NCBI GenBank assembly: GCA_024195265.1
Contig: JAJLRJ010000007.1
Coordinates: 12,131,828 to 12,195,827 of the forward strand
Length of the DNA: 64,000 nt
Direction of reading: 5' to 3'
From: Dendrophyllia cribrosa
Taxonomy: Eukaryota > Cnidaria > Anthozoa > Scleractinia > Dendrophylliidae
In this document: positions 52,868 through 62,711 of the stretch, one piece after another
Numbering within the stretch: position 1 is the stretch's first letter
Layout of the letters: every line of letters starts with the position of its first letter
Position numbers and translations under genes: made by a program
The notes under the pieces: generated by a model
Told to the model about the DNA's origin: nothing
Seen by the model: the letters and a program-made list of their open reading frames with translations, nothing else
Databases searched by the model: none

Positions 52868-54771
52868 CCTTTTCTTTCGATTGTTGGCGACCTCGCGAAC
52901 GAACCAGTCGAAGAGCTTTTGGGACATGTAATCGATTGTGCGGTAGACTGCGGTGATCTTGAGCCCGAGGTTGAGATACCACTTCAAGAGGGGGGCGTAG
53001 ATCAGCATCTTTTTCGCTGATAACACACCCAGAAGCTTTTTCTGGTCGGGAAAGCGGGTTCGGCCACTTTCTTGGAGGTAATCGTGCATATGCTGTGGAA
53101 CAAATTCGTCAGGCACTGCTTGGTTGATGAAGAGCGGGGGAAACTCTTCGAACTGCTCCCACAACTCTTGGGGGACTTCGATGTCCACTTCAGCAAACCC
53201 GAACCAGCCGCCTATATACAGCCTCAGATTCATTTCAAGATCTCTAGCCGCCTGCAGCGGGTCATCGTAATGCACAACCTTCTCTTTACCACAGGGCATC
53301 TTCTGCAGCATCGTGCTTGGGTAAAGGGAGTTAGCATCGAACCCCACAATCCGTTTCGTGATGCGCGCTAAGGCGCCGTATTCGTGAGAACGTATGCGGG
53401 TTTCACCTCGCACGTGTTTGCGGGTGAAGACCAGGCTTGGCCCGCCAACCACAGCCCCCTTCAGCATTGCGTACGCTTCTGGGCCGGGAGCGTATAGGGC
53501 TGGAGCCTTACGCCATCTCAATGAACCTCGCAAGACGTATTGCATTGATACTCCTGGCAAGGAGACCGCGTCTTTGAAGATGTCAACTCCGAGACCTGTG
53601 TAAAAGCCCTTCATCGTTTGGAGAGCTTCGAGGAATGGAGCCACGTCGAGATTGTTATAATGCTCAAGCCAGTCTCCGAATGTCTTCATACCTTTCTCGT
53701 GGAAGATGCGATTGCATTCTTCGTGCTCCTCGCGAGAAAGAACGAAGGCCTTTTTGAGTTGTGAGTACCAGCACTCGTATGGAGGAAGCCCCGGGAAATC
53801 CAGCTTGTTAGCGCTGTCAAACCACTCGTATGGAAGCCAGGACTTGGTCTGTGTCGCTCCATACGTCTTGACCCACTTGTCGTACGTGATGCCTGGGGCC
53901 AAATAATTCATGATGTCCAAGAACTTGTAGCTGGGGGTGTTGATGAACATGATGCGCCCCTCTTTCTCCGCGGCGAAGACCTCGTTCTCGCCAGCGAGAT
54001 GAGTAACAAAGTACTTGCGGATAAGCTTGAGATCGTAATGGCCTGAGTTGAAGCCGACCACAGGCACTTGGTTGCACCATTTGTCGATGAGCGCCAGTCG
54101 CTTCTCAGGAAGATTCTCAAGGTCTGGGGGCATGTATTTTACAGCCACGTCTTCTCGGATGGCTGCGGCCCGCCGCTCCAGGGAGGCATAAAACAGCCTG
54201 ATAAGCTCGTCAGGATCTTTGGAGCAAAGGTACTCAGGCTCAGGGTTCAACGTGTCGGCAATGGAGACTGAGATTGGCACATGCTCGCTTTCATAAGAGA
54301 GATCGTGTGTCGGACGAGCTGCCTTGGTCTTGTCCTGGTACGCTTCGAAGTCATAAACGATCGCGTGGGGATATGTTTTGTTTATTTTCTGTGGGCAACG
54401 AGCATTCCACCAGGGGGCAGGCCGTTCATGCTCCCACCTTTCCACCACGGTGTATCCGGCGTCTCGAAGAAACTGAGTTCGTTGCAGAGTCTTTTGGTAA
54501 GCAATCGTCCTTGTGATTGTGTTGCCCCTTCGGTCAACATGAATCGCTTCGTCCCTCGTTCCCTCGGGGTAACATTCCACACAACCGTGCCAGTGACAGC
54601 CGTGGAACTGAAAAACTGTCTTGCTTTCTGGGTGATAGCCATCGACTGGAGCCCCACAGATATAACTCTCACCGCCATGCCCGCATCTGTGATGGTGGAT
54701 GTGAATACCGGCCTGTTTCGCCTCCCACTCCAGCCAGCACACACCCTTGACACCGAAACCTCCTTCTGGGT
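52859..54771 (-). pseudogene. Protein-primed DNA polymerase B, nuclease and motif A part
   Basis: 627 codons counted from the ATG at 54742. Order: a Vsr-like motif, D34 then HGCHWHGC (47-54), preceded by a His/Cys cluster; proofreading exonuclease Exo I D131/E133 (YDFEAY), Exo II N232/D237 (FNSGHYD), Exo III Y362/D366; and polymerase motif A DANSLYPS (469-476). This is the standard arrangement of Polinton/adintovirus polymerases that copy linear DNA from a protein primer. The frame ends in an artefactual RKKRRR tail after the 52868-52877 run. Confidence 0.9.
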
Positions 54772-55839
54772 AAAAAAGGCTTTCTCAAAAGCTGACTCCG
54801 GAGGGAGGATACGTTTCCCGGGGCAGTCGATTTTGGTTTGGCCACGAGTACACGTCTTGGAGTGGCGCTTCAAGTTATCAGCCCGGGTGAACCTCCCACC
54901 GCACTCGCCACAAGTGTAATTGTTTGTGACTTTATTGATATTGGTGATCAAGAAGGAGTGGCCCTCATGAATACCGACAGTCATGGTTGGAGTGCCCACC
55001 TTGTCGTAATTCACAGGGGTGTGAAATAAAGTGAAGTCACCATTGCGGTGAACAAGATATGCGGCAATTCCTTGCTTGAAATGCCTTTCGATTTTGGAGA
55101 AGTGCTGCAAATTTAGCTGGCCTCGATGCCCCGGATAAACTGCGAAGAAGCTTTCCGCGAGTTCTCTGGATCTGCGAGTGTTGAAATCTCTACGAGCTCC
55201 TCGATGGACAGCCAAGCAACGAAAGAGACAAAGATTGTCGTTGAAAGTGTCCAGAGAAATGACTTCTTTTTTGTTGCGAATCCAATCAGGAAGCCGCCCG
55301 AGCCCTATTTGCAAGGGTTGCCGATCCAACACGACTTTGACATCAAGCAGGGCAGTGCGCTCGTAAACCCATTTGGTGTCAGGTCTGTTGAGTCTTGCGT
55401 TTTGAAGGCGAAGCTCTTCCTGGGCTTGCAGCCACTGTCGTGTCTCGGAAAGAGTGGATAGCCAACGACTGTTGTGGTTGTTTTGATAAAACATTCTCAA
55501 CTCCTCGGTTTCAGTGTTTCGTAACTCGAATGTGAAACGTAAATTGATTGTGTGTCGTGTGTGCACATGTTGCTTGATTTTGTTCAAAATTCTGGCGACA
55601 AGAGAATTTTCGAGATTGTTTACAAAGCGAAACCGGAATGTTCGTCTGCCTTGTTCAACCCATTGATCAACCCGATCATAGAGTTGAACAAATTGTTGAA
55701 AATCCAGATCAGGGGGGTTGTTTTGAGGCTCGATCTCGCCGGCAGGCTCAACCCTCTCGAGATTTCGTGCCTGTTCGTCCAGCCAGGCAATCAGCTCGCG
55801 TTGATCGTCATCACGCCGTCTTCGCCGGGGTTGTGGCAT
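54772..55839 (-). pseudogene. Protein-primed DNA polymerase B, N-terminal OTU-like part
   Basis: I chose the ATG at 55839 because a TATATATAC motif precedes it; the frame also opens upstream through the terminal repeat. Residues 199-211 (FNDNLCLFRCLAV) with C204, and GHSFLI with H294, match the D/C...H pattern of OTU-family cysteine proteases, a domain known at the N-terminus of some Polinton/adintovirus polymerases. A C-C-H-C finger follows (C310, C313, H326, C330). A run of six A (plus strand 54772-54777) marks the switch to the frame of the next part; the same frame stays open to 54382 without meaning. Confidence 0.8.
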
Positions 55840-55840
55840 T

Positions 55841-55853
55841 GCGTATATATAAG
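55841..55853 (-). promoter_or_regulatory. TATA-like motif, polymerase gene
   Basis: On the minus strand it reads CCTTATATATACG, immediately before the chosen ATG at 55839. Confidence 0.6.
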
Positions 55854-55925
55854 GGTTTTTAATTTCTTCAATTGGTGATGCCCCGCTTGATCGTTGAGGG
55901 GGTTGTGCCATATATGGGGGGTATG

Positions 55926-56191
55926 TGGTTTTCTTCAATTGGTGATGCCTCGCTTGCCGTTGCGGGCGGGCTCGGGAAAAACGCATTTAGCCCCTCTTAC
56001 GAGGGTTTGAGGCCGGTTATCAAAGTAGTTAGTAGAGAGGGACGTCAAATACGGTGTTTTTTGAGCCGATTTCCAATTTGTTGCGCCGATAATCAATTTT
56101 TTCGAGCGAAGTGAGAAAAAATTGATTATCGGCGCAACAAATTGGAAATCGGCTCAAAAAACCGTATTTGACTCCCTCTCTACTAACTACT
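55926..56191. repeat. Polinton terminal inverted repeat, right
   Basis: 266 bp, reverse complement of 38793-39059. The outermost 168 bp (56024-56191) is a palindrome like its left partner. TGCTT follows at 56192-56196. Confidence 0.9.
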
Positions 56192-56196
56192 TGCTT
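56192..56196. repeat. Polinton target duplication, right
   Basis: TGCTT, matching 38788-38792. Confidence 0.8.
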
Positions 56197-56371
56197 TGGT
56201 CAATTTATCGTATACACCTAATTGCAGTAACGTTGTCATAGAAAAATGAAAAAAGCCAAATAGGAATTAATTGGCTTAATCATCATTCACAGCGACACGC
56301 GGCATTATTAAGCGTGCAGCGACTATAGTTAATTTAAATTAAGCGTGCAGCGGCTATTGTTATTGCGTCGA

Positions 56372-57090
56372 TAAATAAATATGTATCCTGCGCAGCGTTA
56401 ATTGTAGTTACGTGAAAAAGTGTTAAGTTTAACGCTGTAAAAAGTGTTAAAAATGAAACTAGACGTTTCGGCAATGCTGCCTTCATCAGTAGTAAAAATG
56501 TGTTCGTTGCTAACGTGTGCGAAAATTCAAAAAATTCAAATTCACGCGCGCCGAAGAAAAGCGCGCGCAAGGCTAGCATACGAGTTAATTATGAAAAGCC
56601 AAAGTCTTGGTTCAAACCACTCGGCGCCAAAGTCTTGTAATTGAAAATAAACGGCATTTCTTCGCGTCTTCTCCTGATCTGGTCACCTAGATTCGCTTTA
56701 ATCACCGCTACCATCATGTCGCTGAGGTTGTGGTTTGGTCTCGTAAAATGTTACGAGACCATTTTACGAGACCAAACCACAACCTCAGCGACATGATGGT
56801 AGCGGTGATTAAAGCGAATCTAGGTGACCAGATCAGGAGAAGACGCGAAGAAATGCGGTTCATTTTCAATTACAAGACTTTGGCGCCGAGTGGTTTGAAC
56901 CAAGACTTTGGCTTTTCATAATTAACTCGTATGCTAGCCTTGCGCGCGCTTTTCTTTGGCGCGCGTGAATTTGAATTTTTTGAATTTTCGCACACGTTAG
57001 CAACGAACATATTTTTACTACTGATGAAGGCAGCATTGCCGAAACGTCTAGTTTCATTTTTAACACTTTTTACAGCGTTAAACTTAACAC
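56372..57090. mobile_element. 719-bp foldback with hammerhead-like motif
   Basis: Arms 56420-56750 and 56760-57090 are near-perfect complements around a 9-base spacer. A 17-bp direct repeat, TATTGTTATTGCGTCGA, flanks it at 56355-56371 and 57091-57107. Each arm carries CTGATGAAGGCAGCATTGCC followed by GAAACGTC (plus strand near 57022-57049; minus strand near 56461-56488). This recalls the terminal repeats of Penelope-like retroelements. Two inverted copies would explain the palindrome. Confidence 0.6.
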
Positions 57091-57094
57091 TATT

Positions 57095-58298
57095 GTTATT
57101 GCGTCGACGAAGGAGACGCTTCCTAATCTTGTCGGCTAGGCGGAACGAATCGAGAAAAGTGTCGGTACCAAATCTGCGCCATCTTGAAACGTCACAATAG
57201 TATCCAGCATGCTTAGCGCGTCGTCTAGGCGGAACAAATCGAGAAAAGTGTCGGTACCAAATCTGCGCCATCTTGAAACGTCACAATAGTATCCAGCATT
57301 CCCAGCGCGTGGAAATCAGGCATCATCCTCCGAAATGTCACACGTGAATAATCTATTTGTCTTGATTTAGTTTCGAATATTTTATCGATTTTGGAATCGT
57401 ACGGCTCAATATTTCAATGCCTACTAAAAGTACGAAGTGGAAAAATTGGACGAAGGTTCATTTCCGGACCAAGTAAGTTGTTGGGTCTCTTTGGAATCAA
57501 GCAAGAAGTTATCGGATTTTCCTGGCTACCGTTCTGGTATGTTTTGAATGTTCTATCTTGATTTTGCTGTGGTTCTCTGCCTGATTTGGGAAGCTTTCAC
57601 CTAAATACCGACGTCGTTCTTCGCGATGTTCTACGGTACGGTGCAATTCGTTGTATGTCTTGTATGTCTTGTAGCAATAATTCACTGACCGGCCGCGCCA
57701 GGCGAACGCAGATTAACTTTACAATGCTCGAAATTGCGCCTGTATCGGGCGCATTTGCGACTAAAGATTTCGCAGTTTTGTGACTAAAATTTGTCTAGCT
57801 AATAAAGGAATTATATTCAACAGTCTTGTGTCTTATTTGCAACTGGTAGTTGTAATTTTATCCGAAAAATCCTGCGAAATTCACGTTGAAAGTTGCGTGA
57901 CTTAATCGTCGATTTCATGCTCCATTAACGCGGTGTCCAAGAAGTTTATCAAGGGAGCACTTTTTCAGGCTTTCTCAGAAATTTCGCATTTCCGGTTCCG
58001 GTATTAGTACATGTACTAAGGAGTATGATTTCAGAATCGGAGAAATAACCGAAATGAAATCAAGAGAAATATACTATTTTTATGTCGGAAAGTACACAGC
58101 GCGGCAGGATTTTTCCCGATCCCACGGCGATAGCGTGAATTTGTTTGATGTCGGCCCGGCATTTTTGCCTGCGTGACATATCCCGCGACATAGCCCTTTT
58201 AAACAGTGGCTGAATTAATTCATGAAACTGGGGTACTAGGTCAAGACGAGGTGCCACGGGATAAGGAGACGCACTATAATCTATGATTACTACTAGTT
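57095..58298 (+). repeat. R repeat family, copy 2
   Basis: Counterpart of 18027-19184, with the same start, duplicated GTGTCGGTACCAAATCTGCG unit and end. It differs by scattered substitutions and by a stretch of about 55 bases near 57912-57970 absent from copy 1. The minus-strand frame 58060-58257 (APRLDLVPQFHELIQ...) is conserved with copy 1. Confidence 0.7.
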
Positions 58299-58392
58299 TG
58301 TATGTCTAACTAATTCCTATTGGCCATTTTTTATTTTTCGTTTTTACATTTTTCATTTCTCTATGACAACGTACATAAAAATCCCAAAGTAC

Positions 58393-58455
58393 CTTGCGGT
58401 CTCGTTGCGTACGCTTGAAGCTCTCATCCGACAACCTAAATTGAAATAGCTGTAT
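58393..58455. repeat. Outer 63-bp inverted repeat, right
   Basis: Perfect reverse complement of 38598-38660. Just inside it, CATTTCTCTATGACAACGT (about 58355-58373) is the near complement of ACGTTGTCATAGAAAAATG at 56229-56247, so the older element had longer, partly diverged arms. Confidence 0.75.
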
Positions 58456-59058
58456 GTTGATACATCAATAAACATGAACAATTATTGTTCCCCTCTCCTC
58501 CCCTGGTCAATGTCATTTTGGTCTGAAAAGGTTTAAAAACTGACCCATACAGATCTTGTGATCCCGGAATCAACACTGGAAGAGACGGACATTTATATAC
58601 AGTCAAACTTTATTACGTGACAGTTAGAAAGATTACGAAAACGCTTGGAATGATGTTGTACTGTTTCTTCATGTCATTTTAGTGCCTTTAAAGAAAACTT
58701 TGTGAAAGCCAATTGCGGGTCTTACTTCGTGTACCGCACAGATGACGTAAAATAATAGGTAACATTGTTTTCGTTCATTGCTTTTGGGTAAAAGAATTTT
58801 GATGAAGCATTGTTTCCTTTTGTTTTACGTCATTTGTGTCCTCTACACGAAGTAAGAGTCCTAATTGCCCACTCCAGAAACTATGAAAAATACTATAATA
58901 CTCTTTAAAGTACAGGTTTGGGTGGTGCTTGACGTTAGCCTGATTTTTTCAATTTCTTTTGTTTTCAGCACGAACTGCACGTGCTATGCTTCAACTTCTT
59001 GGCAATTTGCATACGGCGCACATTTGTATACGAACACACAATGCTACACATCCTAAGC
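58456..59058. other. No gene; small inverted motif
   Basis: TCTTACTTCGTGTACCGCAC at about 58709-58728 pairs imperfectly with GTCCTCTACACGAAGTAAGA at 58837-58856, probably a foldback of about 150 bp. No coding region. Confidence 0.4.
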
Positions 59059-59575
59059 CTGGTTTCCATATAATCGCAACGATCGATTCTTGCGACCCTT
59101 GCGATCATATGGAAACCAACACATTGCGATAGTTGCGATTGCGATCGCAGAGAAAGAAAAATTTCTATCTCTGCGATCGCAATCGCAACGATCGCAAGGT
59201 GTTGGTTTCCATATATACCTAATTCAATAAAGGTTGCTTTGACAATTGGTCATTGGTAATTGGTCATTGGCATGTGGGCATACGGAACACAATGCAATGC
59301 TTTGCTTGAGTGACCGCCAAACAATAGCTTCCCAATGCCCAATAGCAAAGCGCACAAATGACGTCAGTACTCATGTTTGTCTGAGTTTATAATTTATTCT
59401 TGTTTATTCTTGCATATTCGTTATTAGGAATCCCTTGAGAGTCACTTTTGGCTTGTTTGTCTGAGTTTTAGTTCTATAAATAGTAATTGTGCGCTTCGCT
59501 ATTACCAAAGATCAAAGCAACCTTTTTTGAATTAGGTGTATATGATCGCAAGGGTCGCAAGAATATTTCGTACCC
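59059..59575. mobile_element. Nested foldback elements with GCGATCGC arms
   Basis: Inner palindrome at about 59059-59218 (TGGTTTCCATAT with GCGATCGCAATCGCAACGATCG arms). AATTCAATAAAGGTTGCTTT at 59221-59240 and its near complement at about 59514-59534 enclose a further segment. Its right edge repeats the TATGATCGCAAGGGTCGCAAG sequence. Confidence 0.55.
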
Positions 59576-59622
59576 ATAATCCTAGCTGACCTTATTTCGT
59601 ACCCATAATCCTAGCTGACCTT
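59563..59622. repeat. 30-bp tandem duplication
   Basis: Two exact copies of a 30-bp unit starting TATTTCGTACCCATAATCCT. Confidence 0.85.
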
Positions 59623-60038
59623 ATTTTGTATCCAAATTTCCGATGCTACGAAAGTGTGTGGCGATATTGTACTAAAGGAAAGTCTGGTATCTAGTCTAAT
59701 TATTTACAAAACAAATGCTGACAACAACGGTTTGTTTTTATTGCGATAAAGCAATGTGTCGCATGGTAATAAATATACGAGCAGCGGAATCGTAAAACTG
59801 TTTTGTTACACCTACAAATCGGCGAATGCCACCTGGATTTCTTAAAATACATTCAATTCTCTCTAAGACTTTCACCGTCAGGACCAGAACCGTCTCTCCA
59901 TCTTAGAGGTGCCGTCTTATAGAGAGTTACAATGAGTTACTGAAATGCGATAGAGGCCAACTAAAGTGTCCGTCTTTTAAAATGGGAGTATATGTTATAG
60001 AGTTTGGTTACAGTAAAATAAGTTACTGAAATGCGACA
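59623..60038. other. No gene seen
   Basis: AT-rich interval; GTTACTGAAATGCGA occurs twice (about 59935 and 60022). Confidence 0.35.
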
Positions 60039-60128
60039 TGTGTTAGCATGAAGTATATACCGAAATTTGACACTGATCAGTGTTGCTGTTGCACAAGAAG
60101 TTCCGGGTATATACTTCATGCTAACACA
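60039..60128. repeat. 90-bp hairpin
   Basis: TGTGTTAGCATGAAGTATAT at the left is complementary to the right end, ATATACTTCATGCTAACACA. Confidence 0.8.
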
Positions 60129-60157
60129 CCATATAGGGATCCTATCATATAGGGATC

Positions 60158-60256
60158 CTAAAAACTCATTTTAAAATGGTTAGCTTTTATTACTGTTATG
60201 GGTAGTGATATCCATAACAGTAAATAAAAGCTAACCATTTAAAAATGAGTTTTTAG
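60158..60256. repeat. 99-bp hairpin
   Basis: CTAAAAACTCATTTTAAAAT...CTGTTATGG pairs almost perfectly with its right half. Preceded by a duplicated CATATAGGGATCCTA (60129-60158). Confidence 0.8.
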
Positions 60257-60290
60257 CCCTAAATAAGTGCCGGATTCTTTGATGTGCATA

Positions 60291-61574
60291 AATTGAAGGG
60301 GTCGGGGCATATCCAGCCTATGTTGCTTTTTGAGCGTTTTACTTTCTTTTCTCGCTCAGATTTGCCTAATTTTATCGTACAACGAATAATATCACAAACC
60401 CTTATCGAATTTGCACTTATCCTAAGAAACTGGACTAATTTCACCTGAAAAAAAAGCAGAGTTCTGGTCTTCTAGTGGTTGTTTACATTCAGAGCGTAAT
60501 TTCGACGCCATTACAGCGGATTGGCCGCGAGAATATGCGACCGCAATACTCCTGACCCGCGCCAACGACATGAACGAAAATGCCGTTATTTACGCGTGCC
60601 TGGTTCGTTATCGATGGCGAGCTCGCTACGGCAAACACATCGCCTGTAGCGTGCGTATGAGCCAATATGTTTAAGGCCCGTCCGGTGATTGAAGGACATC
60701 ATTAAGTCCGGGAATTCCTAAGTCTCTAGCACCTCTCAAAGAAACGAGTCGTGTTTCTTGCCTAAATCTCTATTTCACGCTCGAAGGTGAAAATAGACGT
60801 TGGTGGACAAGGCGAGCCGGCGGGAAAGTCAGGAATCACTTCGGATCAGAAAAGGGGCAGCGTTGTGAGTTGTGGGCCATTTCCCATCCCGTGCCGTAGT
60901 CGAAATGCCCGATATCCGAAGTGCTTCGAGACTTATAATATTTTCCATATTTCGTTTGGCGGACATTCCGTTTTCGTTTTCGCCATTGATATCCCGACAT
61001 GCTTTGCGACAGTGGCAGCTAGGTCGGCTTTGCGTGGTCGCGCGGGAGATTGAAATACAGCGTTGGGCAGCTCAAAGTGAGTTCTTGCGGCCGGGTGAAA
61101 TTCAGCAAGGCGGGCAAAGACTATGAGACGGCAGCGGAGGACCGGGAGTGCTTCCTAAAGGAGGTCCGTAACGATAAGGGAGATGGCGCGAATCTAAGTG
61201 GCTGACTATCGGTGATAAAAATGAAGCGATTTTGAGGGAATGAACTTCGGGATTTATTTTTCTTGAGCGGGATTCAGCGGTACGGGCCCAAACTTGGCCA
61301 TCTGAAGTGAAAAATCAGCGTAAAATCAAGGAATTCGGGTAAACCTTGGGATTCATTTTTTCGAGCGGGATTCAGCGGCTGAGACATGCAGATTTTATTA
61401 TTTTTGCATACGTTAATTCTCGAAAACGACGGGAAAAAACAACAGAAAAAAATCTGAACAATGTTTTGCAACGAATTTGTAGTTCACATGCCAAAAATGG
61501 ACAAATCTGAGCGAAAAAAATAAAAAACGACCTCCAAAGCAACATAGGCTGGATATGCCCCGAGCCCTTCAATT
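60291..61574. mobile_element. 1.3-kb element with inverted ends
   Basis: The left end AATTGAAGGGGTCGGGGCAT, then ATCCAGCCTATGTTGCT, recurs in reverse complement at 61538-61574. Inside, GGGATTCA...TTTCGAGCGGGATTCAGCGG-like repeats lie at about 61245-61280 and 61345-61380. Two overlapping frames of 80-90 codons near 60790-61120 are not recognisable proteins. Confidence 0.55.
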
Positions 61575-61834
61575 AAAACCCACCATGAAGTATATCCCAA
61601 GTTCCGTTACATAAGGGATAACATCTTTATTTTATGCAGTTTGGGTTTGTGCGACAAACCAAATGTGCTTCATAATCTCGTGAAACACAAAGTAATATCA
61701 GCTCGGCAGAATAAGATTTGTAAAAACATTACAACTGATAGTTTCTAATATTTTTATCCAAATATCTTCCAAAAATATAACAAATTAGAAATTGTCATGG
61801 AGACGATGCATGTTTTTATCAGTTGCTTGCGTTT
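61575..61834. other. No gene seen
   Basis: AT-rich spacer between elements. Confidence 0.3.
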
Positions 61835-62126
61835 TAGAGCGGTTTTCAATCGAGTGTCGTAAAACCAAAACCAAATTTAAAATCACTCTGGCCAATCACA
61901 ACAGACGCAGACAATCCAATGAACCAATCAGAACTCGAAGCAAATACATTTGGCCGGCGCCAAGCGCGACGGGAAAACGCGCGCAGGCAAGTCACGATTG
62001 GTTTTGGTTTTACTTCTGATTGGTTGATAAAGTGGCGCGAGATTTTTTAGCCAATTACAAAACGTAGCAATGCAAAACCAAAGCAATCCCAAAATTATTT
62101 TTGACACTCAATTGAAAACCGCTCTA
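61835..62126. mobile_element. MITE, TAGAGCGGTTTTCAAT ends
   Basis: 292 bp with complementary ends TAGAGCGGTTTTCAATCGAG and ATTGAAAACCGCTCTA. CCAATCA/TGATTGG motifs recur inside. Non-autonomous. Confidence 0.75.
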
Positions 62127-62336
62127 GTGGTTGGTTTACTATTCAAGGTGAAAGTGGCCAGGTCAGAGCAGACCAGGCCAGGCCCCTCAGTTTAGGGCTG
62201 GTTTTCACGTGGAAGAGGAGTCGGATCCCTTCTTTTATCTGGGATCGTAAAAAATAGCATTTGTTTGCACGTCACGCAATCTTTGAAGGATGCGTGGCAT
62301 AGGCGATAATGTAAGATGCCCAGGTGTTATTTCTGG

Positions 62337-62447
62337 TCACGTGGTGTCTGTAGACTGATATTCCATTTCACTATCTGTTGTTCTCCAGCCTCCTCCAGAG
62401 ATATCGTAAATTATCAACTGGTTATCAGCGCCACCACTAAGAATTGA
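62337..62447 (-). CDS. WDR12: WDR12-like WD40 protein, last coding exon
   Basis: The exon begins after an ATATTTTCAG acceptor (plus-strand 62448 onward) and ends with TGA at 62337-62339. It encodes SILSGGADNQLIIYDI and a short polar tail. SGGADN is the blade motif of the last WD repeat in WDR12/Ytm1, a subunit of the PeBoW complex needed for 60S ribosome assembly in the nucleolus. It joins in phase 0 to 63422-63494. Confidence 0.75.
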   Translation of the reverse strand, partial: SILSGGADNQLIIYDISGGGWRTTDSEMEYQSTDTT

Positions 62448-62711
62448 CTGAAAATATGAAGAGAACACGATCAAACATAAAACAAATATTTTACTTAAAC
62501 CTTTAGATAGATAGATACTTTTATTACTAGCAGTAATCACAGTTTACGGAGACGCGTTCGAAGGAATTTCCGGCGGAAATGAGCCCCTGAAAAAAACCAA
62601 TAGGGGCGGCCATTTGGAAGACCGTCTACAAAAAAACCTCAAATTTTACTGCATGTAAACCACAGGACAACCACCACGAAATTAGGATTGCGTTCTTCGA
62701 ACGCGACTGGA

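Larger units (their letters stand above)
38793..56191. mobile_element. Polinton/Maverick virus-like transposon, 17.4 kb
   Basis: Bounded by inverted repeats starting AGTAGTTAG and by a matching target duplication. It encodes the Polinton hallmark set: protein-primed family B DNA polymerase, retroviral-like integrase, A32/FtsK-type packaging ATPase, a probable jelly-roll major capsid protein and a candidate minor capsid protein. Polintons are self-synthesising transposons related to adintoviruses and other animal dsDNA viruses, and may form particles. Gene blocks run +, -, +, -, +, -. No adenovirus-type maturation protease was recognised. Coding is mostly intact, but the polymerase has two frameshifts and two other loci look split. 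Confidence 0.93.

Noticed and set aside
52859..52956. Plus-strand frames across the polymerase gene as separate genes
   Set aside because: They lie opposite conserved polymerase motifs, lack promoter motifs and have no recognisable domains.
38793..56191. Bacterial or phage contamination as the source of the virus-like genes
   Set aside because: The segment has a target duplication in animal-type flanking DNA, a retroviral-type integrase, eukaryotic-type TATA and AATAAA signals and no ribosome-binding sites.
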